This document shows positions 9,537-23,200 of a DNA stretch of 64,000 nucleotides, piece after piece. Source of the stretch: Atlantibacter sp. RC6 (GTDB taxonomy: Bacteria; Pseudomonadota; Gammaproteobacteria; Enterobacterales; Enterobacteriaceae). Below the pieces are notes generated by a model that was not told the DNA's origin, ran no database searches, and saw only the letters and a list, made by a program, of their open reading frames with translations. Numbering within the stretch: position 1 is the first letter of the stretch; every line of letters starts with the position of its first letter. The stretch is taken from positions 434,001-498,000 of the forward strand of contig NZ_JACHZE010000001.1 in assembly GCF_014193285.1 (NCBI RefSeq). The letters are read 5' to 3'. The position numbers and the translations under genes were made by a program.

Positions 9537-10292
9537 ATGACCAATTTAGTTTCACTGGAAAATGTCTCCGTCTCGTTTGGGCAGCGCCGCGTGCTGTCTG
9601 ACGTGTCGCTCGGCCTGAAGCCTGGGCGAATCCTGACGCTGCTCGGCCCGAATGGTGCCGGGAAATCCACGCTGGTACGCGTGGTATTAGGGCTGGTAGC
9701 ACCCGACGAAGGGGTGATCAAGCGTGACCGTCATCTGCGCATCGGCTACGTGCCGCAAAAACTGCACCTCGACGCGACGTTACCGCTGACGGTGAGCCGC
9801 TTTATGCGTCTGCGCCCCGGCGCACGCAAACAGGATATCCTGCCCGCGCTCAAACGCGTGCAGGCCGGGCACCTGATTGACGCGCCAATGCAAAAATTAT
9901 CCGGTGGTGAAAACCAGCGCGTGTTGCTGGCTCGCGCGCTGCTCAATCAGCCGCAGTTGCTGGTGCTGGATGAGCCAACCCAGGGGGTGGACGTCAATGG
10001 CCAGGTGGCGCTGTACGATCTGATCGACAAACTGCGCTGCGAGCTGGACTGCGCGGTGCTGATGGTGTCCCACGATTTGCATCTGGTGATGGCCAAAACC
10101 GACGACGTGCTGTGCCTGAATCACCATATTTGCTGCTCCGGCACGCCGGAAGTGGTGTCGATGCACCCGGAATTTATTTCAATGTTCGGCCCGCGTGGCG
10201 CGGAACAGCTGGGCATCTATCGTCACCATCATAACCATCGCCACGACCTGCAAGGTCGGATTGTCCTGCGCCGGGGAAACGGTCACTCATGA
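9537..10292 (+). CDS. znuC: Zinc ABC transporter ATP-binding protein ZnuC
   Basis: ATPase of the ZnuABC zinc importer, 251 residues. Walker A is GPNGAGKST, the ABC signature LSGGE, and Walker [10 protein letters not shown] followed by the switch His in SHDLH. The C-terminal tail is His-rich ([13 protein letters not shown]), as in other ZnuC proteins and suggestive of zinc sensing. The stop overlaps the znuB start by 4 bases (ATGA), so the two are translationally coupled. Controlled by the Zur box just upstream. Confidence 0.97.
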   Translation: MTNLVSLENVSVSFGQRRVLSDVSLGLKPGRILTLLGPNGAGKSTLVRVVLGLVAPDEGVIKRDRHLRIGYVPQKLHLDATLPLTVSRFMRLRPGARKQDILPALKRVQAGHLIDAPMQKLSGGENQRVLLARALLNQPQLLVLDEPTQGVDVNGQVALYDLIDKLRCELDCAVLMVSHDLHLVMAKTDDVLCLNHHICCSGTPEVVSMHPEFISMFGPRGAEQLGIYRHHHNHRHDLQGRIVLRRGNGHS

Positions 10293-11074
10293 TTGAATTA
10301 TTACTGCCCGGCTGGTTTGCCGGGATGCTGCTCGCCTGCGCCGCAGGGCCGTTGGGATCGTTTGTGGTCTGGCGTCGCATGTCCTATTTTGGCGATACCC
10401 TCGCCCACGCCTCGCTGTTGGGCGTTGCCTTTGGCCTGCTGCTGAACGTCAATCCCTTTTACGCGGTGATCGCCGTGACGCTGCTGCTGGCGGTGGGGTT
10501 AGTGATTCTGGAAAAACGCCCGCACCTGGCGATTGATACCCTGCTGGGGATCATGGCTCATAGCGCCCTGTCGCTGGGCCTGGTGGTGGTAAGCCTGATG
10601 GCCAATATCCGGGTGGATTTAATGGCCTACCTGTTTGGCGATCTGCTGTCGGTAACCCCGGCGGATATTATTTCTATCGCCATTGGCGTGGCGATTGTGA
10701 TCGCGGTGCTGGCGTGGCAGTGGCGCAGCCTGCTGGCGATGACCATCAGCCCGGACCTGGCCTTTGTCGACGGCGTTAAGCTCCAGCGGGTCAAAATGCT
10801 GCTGATGCTGGTTACGGCGTTAACGATTGGCGTAGCGATGAAGTTTGTCGGCGCGCTGATTATCACGTCTCTGCTGATTATTCCGGCGGCGACCGCGCGG
10901 CGCTTTGCCCGCACGCCGGAGCAGATGGCGGGGATTGCCGTGATTATTGGCATGATCGCCGTGACCGGCGGGCTGACCTTCTCGGCGTTTTACGATACGC
11001 CAGCCGGCCCCTCGGTAGTGCTGGCGGCGGCGCTGATGTTTATTCTCACCATGATGAAAAAAAGCGCGGCGTAA
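10289..11074 (+). CDS. znuB: Zinc ABC transporter permease ZnuB
   Basis: Inner-membrane permease of ZnuABC, 261 residues with about eight hydrophobic segments beginning [20 protein letters not shown]. The conserved [15 protein letters not shown] motif and the C-terminal hydrophobic hairpins are as in E. coli ZnuB. Translation is coupled to znuC by a 4-base overlap. A bidirectional terminator follows and separates it from the convergent ruvB. Confidence 0.97.
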   Translation: MIELLLPGWFAGMLLACAAGPLGSFVVWRRMSYFGDTLAHASLLGVAFGLLLNVNPFYAVIAVTLLLAVGLVILEKRPHLAIDTLLGIMAHSALSLGLVVVSLMANIRVDLMAYLFGDLLSVTPADIISIAIGVAIVIAVLAWQWRSLLAMTISPDLAFVDGVKLQRVKMLLMLVTALTIGVAMKFVGALIITSLLIIPAATARRFARTPEQMAGIAVIIGMIAVTGGLTFSAFYDTPAGPSVVLAAALMFILTMMKKSAA

Positions 11075-11106
11075 TAATAAGGGCGGAACTTTCCGCCCTT
11101 ATTATA

Positions 11107-11107
<1 letters not shown>
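11073..11107. terminator. Bidirectional terminator between znuB and ruvB
   Basis: AATAAGGGCGGA and TCCGCCCTTATT form a long perfect stem around a 4-base loop, with T/A-rich flanks on both strands; it sits exactly between two convergent stops. Confidence 0.9.
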
Positions 11108-12120
<1,013 letters not shown>

Positions 12121-12125
12121 TTACC

Positions 12126-12737
12126 TCACAATGCCGCGCGTAATGCTTCGCGAATAAGGGTTTCGCTGTCCGCATCAGGACGCGCCAGTTTGCTCACCAT
12201 ACGGCTCGCTTCCTGCGGTTTATAACCCAACGCCACCAGCGCGGCAACGGCTTCTGCTTCAGCGTCGTCTTTGGCCGGGCTGGCAGGCGACGTAAGCACC
12301 AGATCGGCAGCCGGGGTAAACAGGTCGCCATGCAGGCCTTTAAAGCGGTCTTTCATTTCCACCACCAGGCGCTCGGCGGTTTTCTTGCCGATACCCGGCA
12401 GTTTCACCAGTGCGGCGGGCTCTTCACGCTCAACGGCGTTGACGAACTGCTGGGCCGACATACCGGACAGGATCGCCAGCGCCAGTTTCGGGCCGACGCC
12501 GTTCACTTTGATTAATTCGCGAAACAGGGTACGTTCCTGCTTATTATTAAAGCCGAACAGTAGCTGCGCGTCTTCGCGCACCACAAAATGGGTGAACACC
12601 ACCGCTTCCTGGCCCGTTTCCGGGAGCTCATAAAAGCAGGTCATCGGCATATGCACTTCATAACCGACACCGCCCGCTTCCAGAAGTACCAGCGGGGGTT
12701 GTTTTTCCAGAACGATGCCTCTGAGTCTGCCTATCAC
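12126..12737 (-). CDS. ruvA: Holliday junction-binding protein RuvA
   Basis: Tetrameric protein that binds the four-way junction and loads RuvB. The 203-residue product has the N-terminal OB fold ([15 protein letters not shown]), tandem helix-hairpin-helix motifs ([16 protein letters not shown] and [16 protein letters not shown]) and the C-terminal RuvB-binding three-helix domain ([19 protein letters not shown]). It is the first gene of the ruvAB operon. The yebB gene that separates ruvA from ruvC in E. coli is absent. Confidence 0.98.
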   Translation of the reverse strand: MIGRLRGIVLEKQPPLVLLEAGGVGYEVHMPMTCFYELPETGQEAVVFTHFVVREDAQLLFGFNNKQERTLFRELIKVNGVGPKLALAILSGMSAQQFVNAVEREEPAALVKLPGIGKKTAERLVVEMKDRFKGLHGDLFTPAADLVLTSPASPAKDDAEAEAVAALVALGYKPQEASRMVSKLARPDADSETLIREALRAAL

Positions 12738-12789
12738 AATACGCTCCTGCGGTTAGCGGCTAAAAATGTTTCCTGACGTTCACGCGAGG

Positions 12790-12811
12790 TGTGCGTGAGA
12801 TGTGCGTGAGG
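12790..12811. repeat. Short tandem repeat upstream of ruvA
   Basis: Two adjacent copies of TGTGCGTGAGA/G (11-base period) in the ruvA leader, between the LexA box and the ruvA start. Meaning unknown; possibly chance. Confidence 0.45.
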
Positions 12812-12833
12812 AAGATAAGGCTATCATATAAAA

Positions 12834-12857
12834 AAGGCTGGATAGATATCCAGCCTG
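12834..12857. terminator. Hairpin between ruvC and ruvA overlapping the LexA box
   Basis: AGGCTGGAT and ATCCAGCCT form a stem with an AGAT-type loop. On the plus strand it follows AAAAAA; read on the minus strand, leaving ruvC, it is followed by TTTTTT. The same bases therefore act as a plausible ruvC terminator and as the SOS operator. Confidence 0.75.
12838..12853. promoter_or_regulatory. LexA (SOS) box of ruvAB
   Basis: CTGGATAGATATCCAG fits the CTG-N10-CAG LexA pattern and is nearly the E. coli ruvA operator (CTGGATATCTATCCAG). It lies about 100 bases upstream of ruvA and just past the ruvC stop. Confidence 0.85.
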
Positions 12858-12859
12858 AT

Positions 12860-13381
12860 TTATCTTAACCGCCCTCTTGCCAGATTAAGCCGCGACTCGC
12901 TCATCTGGGTCGCGTTCTGGCTGATGTGGCAATGGGTGATGGCGATGGCCAGCGCATCCGCCGCATCCGCCTGCGGATTGGCGGGCAGTTTCAGCAGGGT
13001 GCGCACCATATGTTGCACCTGGCTTTTTTCCGCGCTGCCGATGCCCACCACCGTCTGCTTAACCTGACGGGCGGCGTATTCAAACACCGGCAGATCATGA
13101 TTGACCGCCGCGACAATCGCCACGCCGCGCGCCTGGCCGAGCTTGAGCGCCGAATCGGCGTTTTTCGCCATAAAGACCTGCTCGATGGCGAAATAGTCCG
13201 GCTGGAACTGGGTAATGATTTCGCAAACCCCCGCGTAGATTAATTTCAGCCGCGAGGGTAAATCGTCCACTTTGGTACGGATACAGCCGCTCCCCATATA
13301 GGTAAGCTGCCTGCCGACCTGGCGGATTACGCCATAGCCGGTAACGCGCGACCCCGGATCAATACCGAGAATAATGGCCAT
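12860..13381 (-). CDS. ruvC: Holliday junction resolvase RuvC
   Basis: Dimeric endonuclease that cuts Holliday junctions symmetrically. The product is 173 residues, the E. coli length, from [12 protein letters not shown]; a methionine one codon further upstream is also available. The catalytic acidic residues are visible: Asp7 in GIDPGS, Glu66 in AIEQVF, and the Asp pair in [11 protein letters not shown]. It lies downstream of yebC and upstream of the ruvAB unit. Confidence 0.97.
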   Translation of the reverse strand: MAIILGIDPGSRVTGYGVIRQVGRQLTYMGSGCIRTKVDDLPSRLKLIYAGVCEIITQFQPDYFAIEQVFMAKNADSALKLGQARGVAIVAAVNHDLPVFEYAARQVKQTVVGIGSAEKSQVQHMVRTLLKLPANPQADAADALAIAITHCHISQNATQMSESRLNLARGRLR

Positions 13382-13411
13382 CACGCGCCTCCGGTTTGAC
13401 TACTGCAATAA

Positions 13412-14152
13412 TCACAACGTTGCGGCGACTTCGTCGGAGATCTCACCGTTATGGTAAACCTCCTGCACATCATCGCAGTCTTCCAGCATGTCGATCAGAC
13501 GCAGCAGCTTCGGCGCGGTTTCCGCGTCCATATCGGCTTTGGTAGACGGGATCATGGAGACTTCGGCGTTGTCGGCTTTCAGGCCGGCGGCTTCCAGCGC
13601 ATCGCGCACCGCGCCCATCTCTTCCCACGCGGTATAAACGTCAATCGCGCCGTCATCGAAGGTCACGACGTCTTCAGCACCGGCTTCCAGCGCCGCTTCC
13701 ATGATCACGTCTTCATCGCCCGCTTCGAAAGAGATCACCCCTTTCTTACTGAACAGATAGGCGACAGAACCGTCAGTGCCCAAATTGCCGCCGCATTTGC
13801 TGAAAGCGTGGCGCACTTCCGCCACGGTGCGGTTACGGTTGTCGGACAGGCATTCCACCATGACCGCCGTACCGCCAGGGCCGTAACCTTCATAAATGAT
13901 GGTTTCCATGTTCGCGTCTTCATCACCGCCCACGCCGCGCGCGATGGCACGGTTCAGGGTGTCGCGGGTCATGTTGTTCGACAGCGCTTTATCAATCGCC
14001 GCGCGCAGACGCGGGTTGGAGCCCGCATCGCCGCCGCCTAAACGCGCCGCGGTAACCAGCTCGCGAATAATTTTGGTGAAAATCTTACCGCGTTTGGCAT
14101 CCTGTGCCGCTTTGCGGTGTTTGGTGTTGGCCCATTTACTGTGACCTGCCAT
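13412..14152 (-). CDS. yebC: YebC/TACO1-family protein
   Basis: A 246-residue member of the YebC family, beginning [20 protein letters not shown], the family hallmark. The family was long called a transcriptional regulator; recent work links some members to translation of proline-rich stretches, so the E. coli-type function should be held loosely. Three alpha/beta domains are conserved, including [15 protein letters not shown]. It sits in the aspS-nudB-yebC-ruvC cluster as in E. coli. Confidence 0.95.
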   Translation of the reverse strand: MAGHSKWANTKHRKAAQDAKRGKIFTKIIRELVTAARLGGGDAGSNPRLRAAIDKALSNNMTRDTLNRAIARGVGGDEDANMETIIYEGYGPGGTAVMVECLSDNRNRTVAEVRHAFSKCGGNLGTDGSVAYLFSKKGVISFEAGDEDVIMEAALEAGAEDVVTFDDGAIDVYTAWEEMGAVRDALEAAGLKADNAEVSMIPSTKADMDAETAPKLLRLIDMLEDCDDVQEVYHNGEISDEVAATL

Positions 14153-14179
14153 AAATATTTCCTCAAAGAGCGCGCCTTC

Positions 14180-14623
14180 TCAGGCTGCGTTAATTACAAA
14201 TTCTTCAATCGCTTGCCGGTTGCTCCACGATTTGGTGAGCGCGGCGGCTTGCGCAGCATCCACCCAGCGGTAGGTTAAGTGTTCGGTAAACACAATCTCC
14301 CGCTCGCTCGGCAGCTCCAGACAAAACCAGGATTCGGTATTGCGCATAATTCCCGGCGCGTAGCGATGACGTAAATGACTAAAAATTTCAAACTCCACCG
14401 TGCGTTGACAGTCCATCAAGGTCAGTTGCTCAGCGGCAACGTCAATCGAGACCTCTTCCTTTACTTCACGCGCGGCGGCCTGCGGCGCGGTTTCCCCCTC
14501 TTCCAGGCTGCCGGTCACCGACTGCCAAAAATCCGGGTCATCGCGCCGCTGCAACATCAGCACCCGCTTCGTATCTCTCGCATAAATTACCACCAGGACA
14601 GAAACGGGACGCTTAAAGGCCAT
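14180..14623 (-). CDS. nudB: Dihydroneopterin triphosphate diphosphatase NudB
   Basis: Nudix hydrolase that removes pyrophosphate from dihydroneopterin triphosphate in folate synthesis. It has 147 residues; the Nudix box is complete (GSLEEGETAPQAAAREVKEE, Glu residues of REVKEE binding Mg2+). Its ATG lies one base after the aspS stop and the ribosome site is inside the end of aspS, so translation is coupled. The N-terminus is a few residues shorter than the E. coli protein but the KRPVS start region aligns. Confidence 0.95.
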   Translation of the reverse strand: MAFKRPVSVLVVIYARDTKRVLMLQRRDDPDFWQSVTGSLEEGETAPQAAAREVKEEVSIDVAAEQLTLMDCQRTVEFEIFSHLRHRYAPGIMRNTESWFCLELPSEREIVFTEHLTYRWVDAAQAAALTKSWSNRQAIEEFVINAA

Positions 14624-14624
14624 A

Positions 14625-16397
14625 TCAGTTTTTCTCTTCCTTCTTCACGACCGCGATACCCAGCTCTTCCAGCGCGGCCTGGTTGGCGAAGCTTGGCGCT
14701 TCGGTCATCAGACACGCCGCCGCGGTGGTTTTCGGGAAGGCGATAACATCGCGAATATTGTCGGTGCCGGTGAGCAGCATGGTCAGGCGATCCAGACCAA
14801 ATGCCAGCCCCGCGTGCGGCGGGGTGCCGAATTTCAGGGCATCGAGCAGGAAGCCGAATTTCTCGCGCTGTTCCTGTTCGTTAATGCCCAGGATGCCGAA
14901 CACGGTCTGCTGCATTTCGCCACTGTAGATACGCACGGAGCCGCCGCCCACTTCGTAACCGTTGATCACCATATCGTAGGCGTTCGCCACGGCATTTTCC
15001 GGCGCGGCTTTCAGCTCGGCGGCGGTCATGTCTTTTGGTGAAGTAAACGGGTGGTGCATCGCGGTCAGGCCGCCTTCGCCGTCTTCCTCAAACATCGGGA
15101 AGTCGATGACCCACAGCGGCGCCCAGGCGTTTTCGTCGGTGATTTTCAGATCTTTGCCCAGCTTCAGGCGCAGCGCGCCCAGCGCGTCGGAGACGACTTT
15201 TTTGTTGTCTGCGCCGAAGAAAATCATGTCGCCATCCTGGGCTGCGGTGCGCTCAAGGATAGCGTTGATGATGTCAGCGTTAAGGAATTTGGCAATCGGG
15301 CTGTTAATACCGTCAAGACCGGCGCTACGCTGGTTAACTTTAATGTACGCCAGGCCTTTCGCGCCATAGATGGTCACGAATTTGCCGTATTCGTCGATCT
15401 GCTTACGGGTCAGCTCGGCGCCGCCCGGTACGCGCAGGGCAGCCACGCGGCCTTTAGCGTCGTTGGCCGGGCCAGCGAAGACGCTGAATTCGACGTCTTT
15501 CACCAGATCGGCCACGTCCACCAGCTCCATCGGGTTACGCAGGTCCGGCTTATCGGAACCATAGCGGCGCTCGGCTTCGGCGAAAGTCATCACCGGGAAC
15601 GAACCCAGGTCCACGCCTTTCACGTCCAGCCACAGATCGTGAACCAGCTGTTCCATCACTTCACGCACCTGCGGCGCGGTCATGAATGAGGTTTCCACAT
15701 CGATCTGGGTAAATTCCGGCTGGCGATCGGCGCGCAGGTCTTCGTCGCGGAAGCACTTCACAATCTGATAGTAACGGTCAAAGCCGGACATCATCAGCAG
15801 CTGTTTAAACAGCTGAGGCGATTGCGGCAGCGCGTAGAATTTGCCTTTATGAACGCGAGACGGCACCAGGTAGTCGCGCGCGCCTTCCGGCGTGGCTTTG
15901 GTGAGCATCGGGGTTTCGATATCAAGGAAACCGTGGTCATCCATAAAGCGGCGCACGAAGCTGGTGATTTTCGCACGGGTTTTCAGGCGCTGAGCCATTT
16001 CCGGGCGACGCAGATCCAGGTAGCGGTACTTAAGACGCGCTTCTTCGGTGTTCACCTGGTTGGAGTCCAGCGGCAGCGGCTCGGCGCGGTTGATGATGAC
16101 CAAATCTGAGGCCAACACTTCGATTTCGCCAGTCGCCATCTCGCGATTGACGTTCTTGTCATCGCGGGCACGCACCGTGCCGGTAACCTGAATACAGAAC
16201 TCATTACGCAGTTCAGAGGCCAGCTTCAACGCATCCGCGCGGTCAGGATCGAAAAATACCTGCACGATGCCTTCACGGTCACGCATGTCGATAAAAATAA
16301 GGCTACCGAGATCGCGACGACGGTTAACCCAACCACACAGCGTCACTTCTTGTCCCACATGGGACTTATTGAGCTGCCCGCAATATTCTGTACGCAT
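14625..16397 (-). CDS. aspS: Aspartyl-tRNA synthetase
   Basis: Charges tRNA-Asp with aspartate. It is a 590-residue class IIb synthetase of the bacterial type with an insertion domain. The N-terminal anticodon-binding OB fold is [20 protein letters not shown]; motif 2 is [20 protein letters not shown]; motif 3 is GLAFGLDRL near the C-terminus. It is the first gene of aspS-nudB-yebC-ruvC. Confidence 0.98.
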   Translation of the reverse strand: MRTEYCGQLNKSHVGQEVTLCGWVNRRRDLGSLIFIDMRDREGIVQVFFDPDRADALKLASELRNEFCIQVTGTVRARDDKNVNREMATGEIEVLASDLVIINRAEPLPLDSNQVNTEEARLKYRYLDLRRPEMAQRLKTRAKITSFVRRFMDDHGFLDIETPMLTKATPEGARDYLVPSRVHKGKFYALPQSPQLFKQLLMMSGFDRYYQIVKCFRDEDLRADRQPEFTQIDVETSFMTAPQVREVMEQLVHDLWLDVKGVDLGSFPVMTFAEAERRYGSDKPDLRNPMELVDVADLVKDVEFSVFAGPANDAKGRVAALRVPGGAELTRKQIDEYGKFVTIYGAKGLAYIKVNQRSAGLDGINSPIAKFLNADIINAILERTAAQDGDMIFFGADNKKVVSDALGALRLKLGKDLKITDENAWAPLWVIDFPMFEEDGEGGLTAMHHPFTSPKDMTAAELKAAPENAVANAYDMVINGYEVGGGSVRIYSGEMQQTVFGILGINEQEQREKFGFLLDALKFGTPPHAGLAFGLDRLTMLLTGTDNIRDVIAFPKTTAAACLMTEAPSFANQAALEELGIAVVKKEEKN

Positions 16398-16650
16398 GAG
16401 ATATCCCTTAATTTTGCCGCAGGCCGTTTGTCACCTGCCCCGCAGGCACCACTGTCGCAGCTTTACACTGGATGAAAAAAGGCGGCTATTATACTGGAAT
16501 TTCCGCACTACGATAAGCCCGAACCCGTCTGGTCGCGCGATTGCTATGCGCCGAACGGTCGATTCTCACAAAAATTAACAAAATTTGCCGCCCGATCCGC
16601 CGTCAGGTGCAGGTAAGGTAACGAAAATTTCCCATAATGAAGAGATGACT

Positions 16651-17217
16651 ATGCTGACGTTAAACCCCGCCGCCACCGCCTTAGTGATAATCGATTTGCA
16701 GGAAGGGATTCTGCCGTTCGCCGGTGGCCCGCACAGCGCCGACGAGGTGGTTGCCCGCAGCGCGCGGCTGGCGGAGCATTTTCGTGCCAACGGCGCGCCG
16801 GTGGTGATGGTGCGCGTGGGCTGGTCGCCCAACTTCGCCGACGCGCTGAAACAACCGGTGGATGCCGCCGCCCCTGCCCAGGCGCTGCCGCAGGAATGGT
16901 GGCACTATCCGGTGGCGCTGGGTAAGCGCGACAGCGATATTGAAGTGATCAAACGCCAGTGGGGCGCCTTTTACGGCACCGATCTCGAGTTGCAGCTGCG
17001 CCGCCGTGGTATCGACACTATCGTGCTGTGCGGGATTTCCACCAATATCGGCGTGGAATCCACTGCCCGCAACGCCTGGGAGCTTGGCTTCTCTCTGATA
17101 CTGGCGGAAGACGCCTGTAGCGCGGCCAGCGCCGAGCAGCATCAGAACAGTTTCACTCATATTTTCCCGCGCATCGCCCGCGTGCGTTCGGTGGAGGAGA
17201 TTATCGCCGCCCTATGA
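16651..17217 (+). CDS. yecD: Isochorismatase-family hydrolase YecD
   Basis: Cysteine-hydrolase (isochorismatase-like) protein of 188 residues and unknown physiological substrate. The triad is visible: Asp in [12 protein letters not shown], Lys in [14 protein letters not shown], and Cys in [14 protein letters not shown]. The start [12 protein letters not shown] has GAAGAG at suitable spacing; another ATG two codons upstream sits too close to that site. It overlaps yecE by 4 bases (ATGA). Divergent from aspS across a 250-base gap. Confidence 0.93.
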   Translation: MLTLNPAATALVIIDLQEGILPFAGGPHSADEVVARSARLAEHFRANGAPVVMVRVGWSPNFADALKQPVDAAAPAQALPQEWWHYPVALGKRDSDIEVIKRQWGAFYGTDLELQLRRRGIDTIVLCGISTNIGVESTARNAWELGFSLILAEDACSAASAEQHQNSFTHIFPRIARVRSVEEIIAAL

Positions 17218-18032
17218 TCTATATTGGCCTGCCGCAGTGGTCGCATCCCAAATGGGGGCGGCTCGGAATCAGTACCCTGGAGGATTACGCCCGCCATTTC
17301 AACTGCGTGGAGGGCAACACCACGCTGTACGCGCTGCCGAAAGCCGAGATTGTCGAACGCTGGTACGCCCAGACTACTGACGAATTCCGCTTCTGTTTTA
17401 AATTTCCGGCGACCATTTCTCACCAGGCCGCGCTGCGCCAGTGCGAGGATCTCAAACAGGAGTTTTTCACCCGCTTAGCGCCACTCGCCGGGCGCATCGG
17501 CCAGTACTGGCTACAGCTTCCGGCGGCGTTTGGCCCGCAGGATTTGCCGGTGCTGTGGGCGTTTCTCGACGGGCTGCCCGGCGAATTCACCTACGGCGTG
17601 GAGGTGCGCCATCCGGCGTTTTTCGCCAAGGGCGACGCGGAGCAGGCGCTCAATCGCGGCCTGCATCAGCGGGGGGTTAACCGGGTAATGTTAGACAGCC
17701 GTCCGGTACATTCGGCGATCCCCACCACCCAGGAAATTATCGACGCCCAACGCAAAAAACCTAAGGTGCCGGTGCATGCGCTGGTGACGGCAGGAAATCC
17801 GATGGTACGGTTTATCGGCAGTGATGATATGACGCGTAACGCCGAGTTTTTCGAGGTGTGGCTCGGCAAACTCGCCGACTGGCAGCACACCACTACGCCG
17901 TACCTGTTTTTGCATACGCCGGATATCGCTCAGGCGCCGGAGCTGGTGCACACCCTGTGGCCGAAAATGCAGGGCGCGTTTAGCGGTATAGGACGCGAGC
18001 CCGCTATCCCCCATCAAAACTCACTCCTTTAG
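17214..18032 (+). CDS. yecE: DUF72-family protein YecE
   Basis: Uncharacterised TIM-barrel protein of 272 residues, the E. coli YecE length, with DUF72 features: [13 protein letters not shown] at the N-terminus, [25 protein letters not shown] and the VEVRHPAFF segment. Function is not established. Translationally coupled to yecD. Confidence 0.93.
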   Translation: MIYIGLPQWSHPKWGRLGISTLEDYARHFNCVEGNTTLYALPKAEIVERWYAQTTDEFRFCFKFPATISHQAALRQCEDLKQEFFTRLAPLAGRIGQYWLQLPAAFGPQDLPVLWAFLDGLPGEFTYGVEVRHPAFFAKGDAEQALNRGLHQRGVNRVMLDSRPVHSAIPTTQEIIDAQRKKPKVPVHALVTAGNPMVRFIGSDDMTRNAEFFEVWLGKLADWQHTTTPYLFLHTPDIAQAPELVHTLWPKMQGAFSGIGREPAIPHQNSLL

Positions 18033-18101
18033 ACGGTGGAGAGTTCCCATTACTCCAGGCTATGATACGTAAAGCCATTATTGGTTCTAAAGGGAGTTTG
18101 T

Positions 18102-18497
18102 ATGGTCAGCGCGCTATATGCCGTGTTGGGAGCCTTGTTACTGCTGAAGTTTTCTCTGGACGTGGTGCGCATGCGCATGCAATACCGCGTTTCTTACGGC
18201 GATGGCGGCTTTAGTGAACTGCAAAGCGTGATCCGTATTCACGGCAACGCGGTGGAAAATATCCCCGTGGCGCTGCTACTGCTGCTGTTTATGGAAATGA
18301 ACGGCGCGGAGACCTGGATGGTGCACGTCTGCGGCATTTTGATGATCATCGGACGCCTGCTGCACTACTACGGCTACCACCACCGGCTGATTCGCTGGCG
18401 GCGCTCCGGGGCCAGCGCCACCTGGGTTTCGATGTTGCTGATGGTGCTGGCTAACGTCTGGTATATGCCGTGGGAGTTGGTTTTCTCGATTCATTAG
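18102..18497 (+). CDS. yecN: MAPEG-family inner-membrane protein YecN
   Basis: A 131-residue four-helix membrane protein of the MAPEG (glutathione-S-transferase-related) family. The conserved IRIHGNAVENIP motif and the C-terminal helices ending MPWELVFS match E. coli YecN. The start at MVSALYAV follows AGGGAG; an in-frame ATG seven codons upstream is less likely. Physiological role unknown. Confidence 0.93.
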   Translation: MVSALYAVLGALLLLKFSLDVVRMRMQYRVSYGDGGFSELQSVIRIHGNAVENIPVALLLLLFMEMNGAETWMVHVCGILMIIGRLLHYYGYHHRLIRWRRSGASATWVSMLLMVLANVWYMPWELVFSIH

Positions 18498-20247
<1,750 letters not shown>

Positions 20248-20250
20248 TGC

Positions 20251-20278
20251 TCAGGCCGCCGGTTACCCGGCGGCCTGA
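20251..20278. terminator. Hairpin between convergent cmoB and the fusion gene
   Basis: AGGCCGCCGG and CCGGCGGCCT form a perfect 10-base stem. It fills the 34-base gap between two convergent stops; T tract is poor. Confidence 0.65.
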
Positions 20279-20281
20279 CTG

Positions 20282-23200
20282 TTACATCCCTGCGCCGACG
20301 CGTTTCAGGCGCGACGCCACTTTCTCCGCCGCCTTTTTACCGGCCAGGAAGGCGTGATCGGAATTGTAGTACTCCCACTCACTGTAGCGCCCTGCCAGGA
20401 TAACGTCATATTTCAACAGCCACTGGCGCACTGTCTCGACGTTTGCCGCCCGCGCGTGATCATAAATCACGTAAGCATAAGGGATATCCACCAGGTTAGC
20501 GGTGAGCACTTCATCATCGGCATTGATCATGCCGACTTTGATGCACTCCTCAATGCAGCGGTCGATCAGTGCCTGGCCGTCCACCGGCAGCGGCACATCC
20601 TGAGAATAGGTAATTTCGCAGGTCAGGCCGCAGCCACCCGGCGGATTACAGTACGGGCTGGCGTTACCCTGCACGAAGATGCGGTGGAAAATGGTCTCTT
20701 CCGGGTAATAAACCCAGTGTTTCTCGGTAAGATCGCTACGGCCTATACCCAGATTGACGCAGCGCACCGAGGTATGGCGCAACCCGCTGGCGGCGCTGAG
20801 CACCTCTGCGGGCACGTCGCCTTCCAGCATCTTGACCAGTACCGGCAGCGGCATGGTGCTGATCAACTGCTCATATCGGTAACGCCGACCGTCGGCCAGC
20901 ACCGCGATATGCTCGCGCGGCAAAAGTTTGATGATCTTAGCGTTGGTTTCCAGCTTGCCCTTCAGCAGCGGCAGGAACCCGGACATCAGCGCCTGGAATC
21001 CGCCGCGCAGTGGGTAGCCAAAGCGGGCATTCGGGCCGACGGGTTTGGTGCTGGGCGCCAGCGCGCCATCGATGATCTGCCCGATATCCGGCAGCGGCAC
21101 CCGTCCGCCCAGCCAGGAGGTCTCCATTTCTGATAACGGCACTTTCCATAATTTCTGGTTGTAGGGAACGGCGAAATACTTAGCAATACCGGCACCCCAG
21201 GTCTGATAGATAAACTGTTCGAAGTTGGCGGCGCGTTTATCCCGCGCAGTGAGTGTGCAATCGCCCTGCGGCACGGCCCCGTCGCCGCAGCAGTCTTCCA
21301 TCTTCAGCGCAGGCGCATTTGCCGGTTGCAGGCGGTTAGCGGCGTGGTATTGCGCCTCCACCGCGCCAAGAATGCACTCTTTGATCACCGGGGCGGGCAA
21401 TCCGTACAGCGCCCCCTGGAACGGGTAGCGGGTATAGGTGTTCTGGCTATACACCCAGGCTTCACGATCCTGCCAGTGCAGATTGTCTTTTAACAGCAGT
21501 TCATACATTTCCAGCACGTAGGGATCGGCGGAAAAAATAATGTGGCCCGCGTAATCGAAGGTGAAGCCCTTGTCTTCCACCGAGCGGCACCAGCCGCCCA
21601 CAGTGGCGTTTTTCTCCAGCAACACCGCTTCATTACCGATATGCAGCGCGGCGCTCAGGCCGGTGGGTCCCGCGCCGAGGATCAGGCAGCGGGCAAAGTG
21701 CGCATCCTGTTTAGTGGTGCCCGGAATACGGCTGACCACCGGCGCGGCGGCTGTGAGGCGTGCTTCCACCGGCGTGTCGGCGCGGGATTCAGATGCCCGT
21801 AAAGCGTCGGCCATCAGTTTATGCATGGCATCCACCGTTGAATCCCAGGAGGTGGCGTTAATTACCGATTTCATCCGCTGCGCCTGGTCCTGGCGTTGGT
21901 GTTCGCTGAGCGCCAGCGCCTGCTGGCAGCCGCGGATAAACGCCTGCTGGTCATCCGCCACGAAAACAATATCGCCATACGGCACTTTCACGTCGGTAAT
22001 GGCGGTACTGACGACAGGCAGCGACGCCGCCATGTACTCCAGCACTTTGGTTGGGCTGATATAGCGGGTCGAAGCATTGAGGGCGAACGGCATTAAACAG
22101 ACGTCCCAGCCGGCTAAAAACTGCGGCAGCGCCTGATAGGGCTGCTGGCCGAAATAGTGGATATTGGCGCGCTGCGGCAGGCTGGCGGGGTCGATTTTCA
22201 CCACCGGCCCGACCATCACGATTTGCCACGCTGGATTCGCATCCGCCAGCGCGGCAATCAGCCCGCAATCAATACGCTCGTCGATAACCCCGTAATAGCC
22301 GAGCCGGGGATGCGGTATTTCATCCTGTAGCGGATGAGCGTTTTGCCGATCCAGCGCCTGCTCGAAATGCACGGCGTCGACGCTGCTGGGGAAGCACCAG
22401 ACGTTGTCATGGCGATGCTGCTTCGCCGCATACAGGCTTGGCCCGCCGGTAAACACCAGGTCGGCGCGGGTTAACAGCGCCGATTCGCGCTGCAACAGCT
22501 GGCGCGGCGCGTTTTTAAAGGCCGAGAGTTCATCCATGCAGTCGTAGATCATCAGCGTCGGATGAAAGGGTTCCGCCAGCGGCAGCGCCATAGGGGTGTA
22601 AAACCAGATCATCGGTTCGGGAAATTCACTGCTAAGAGTGGTCATGAGCGGCTGTAACTGCGCGATTTGCTCATCGTGGAAACCCGGCGCATGCACGGGG
22701 CTGTGGGGACGAATAACGGTGACGTTCGGCGCGGGCGTGGCGCGGTGTAATCCCGCCGCGCCCTCTTCAAAAACCGGTTCTTCAATAAATACCACAGGAT
22801 AATGTTGCGCGAGGCGCGTTAATAAATGCTGCGGTCGTTGCCAGACAAAATCCCAACGTAAATGACTAAAAACAATAAGCGTCTTTGTATTCACTGTTTG
22901 CCCCTTACCAGACTGTCGCAAGCGATGCTGGCCCTGAAAATGTGCAAGAGAACGTTGCGCGCGACGTAGTGCGTGCGCGTAGGGGAAATCTATTTTTCGC
23001 AATAGCGGATCGGCGCCCTCATGCTGCGGTTCCCACAAACCGCTGCGATGCCAGACCCCGGCATCTTCCCAGTCGGGTCGATCGAGGATCGGATAAACGC
23101 AGATGCCGCGAATATCCGCTCCCGCCAGCTGCGCCTGCGCGACTTCCGTTGCGATGTGATTTATCCAGGCTCCGCGCCCGCTGCCGACATGGCTGGTTTC

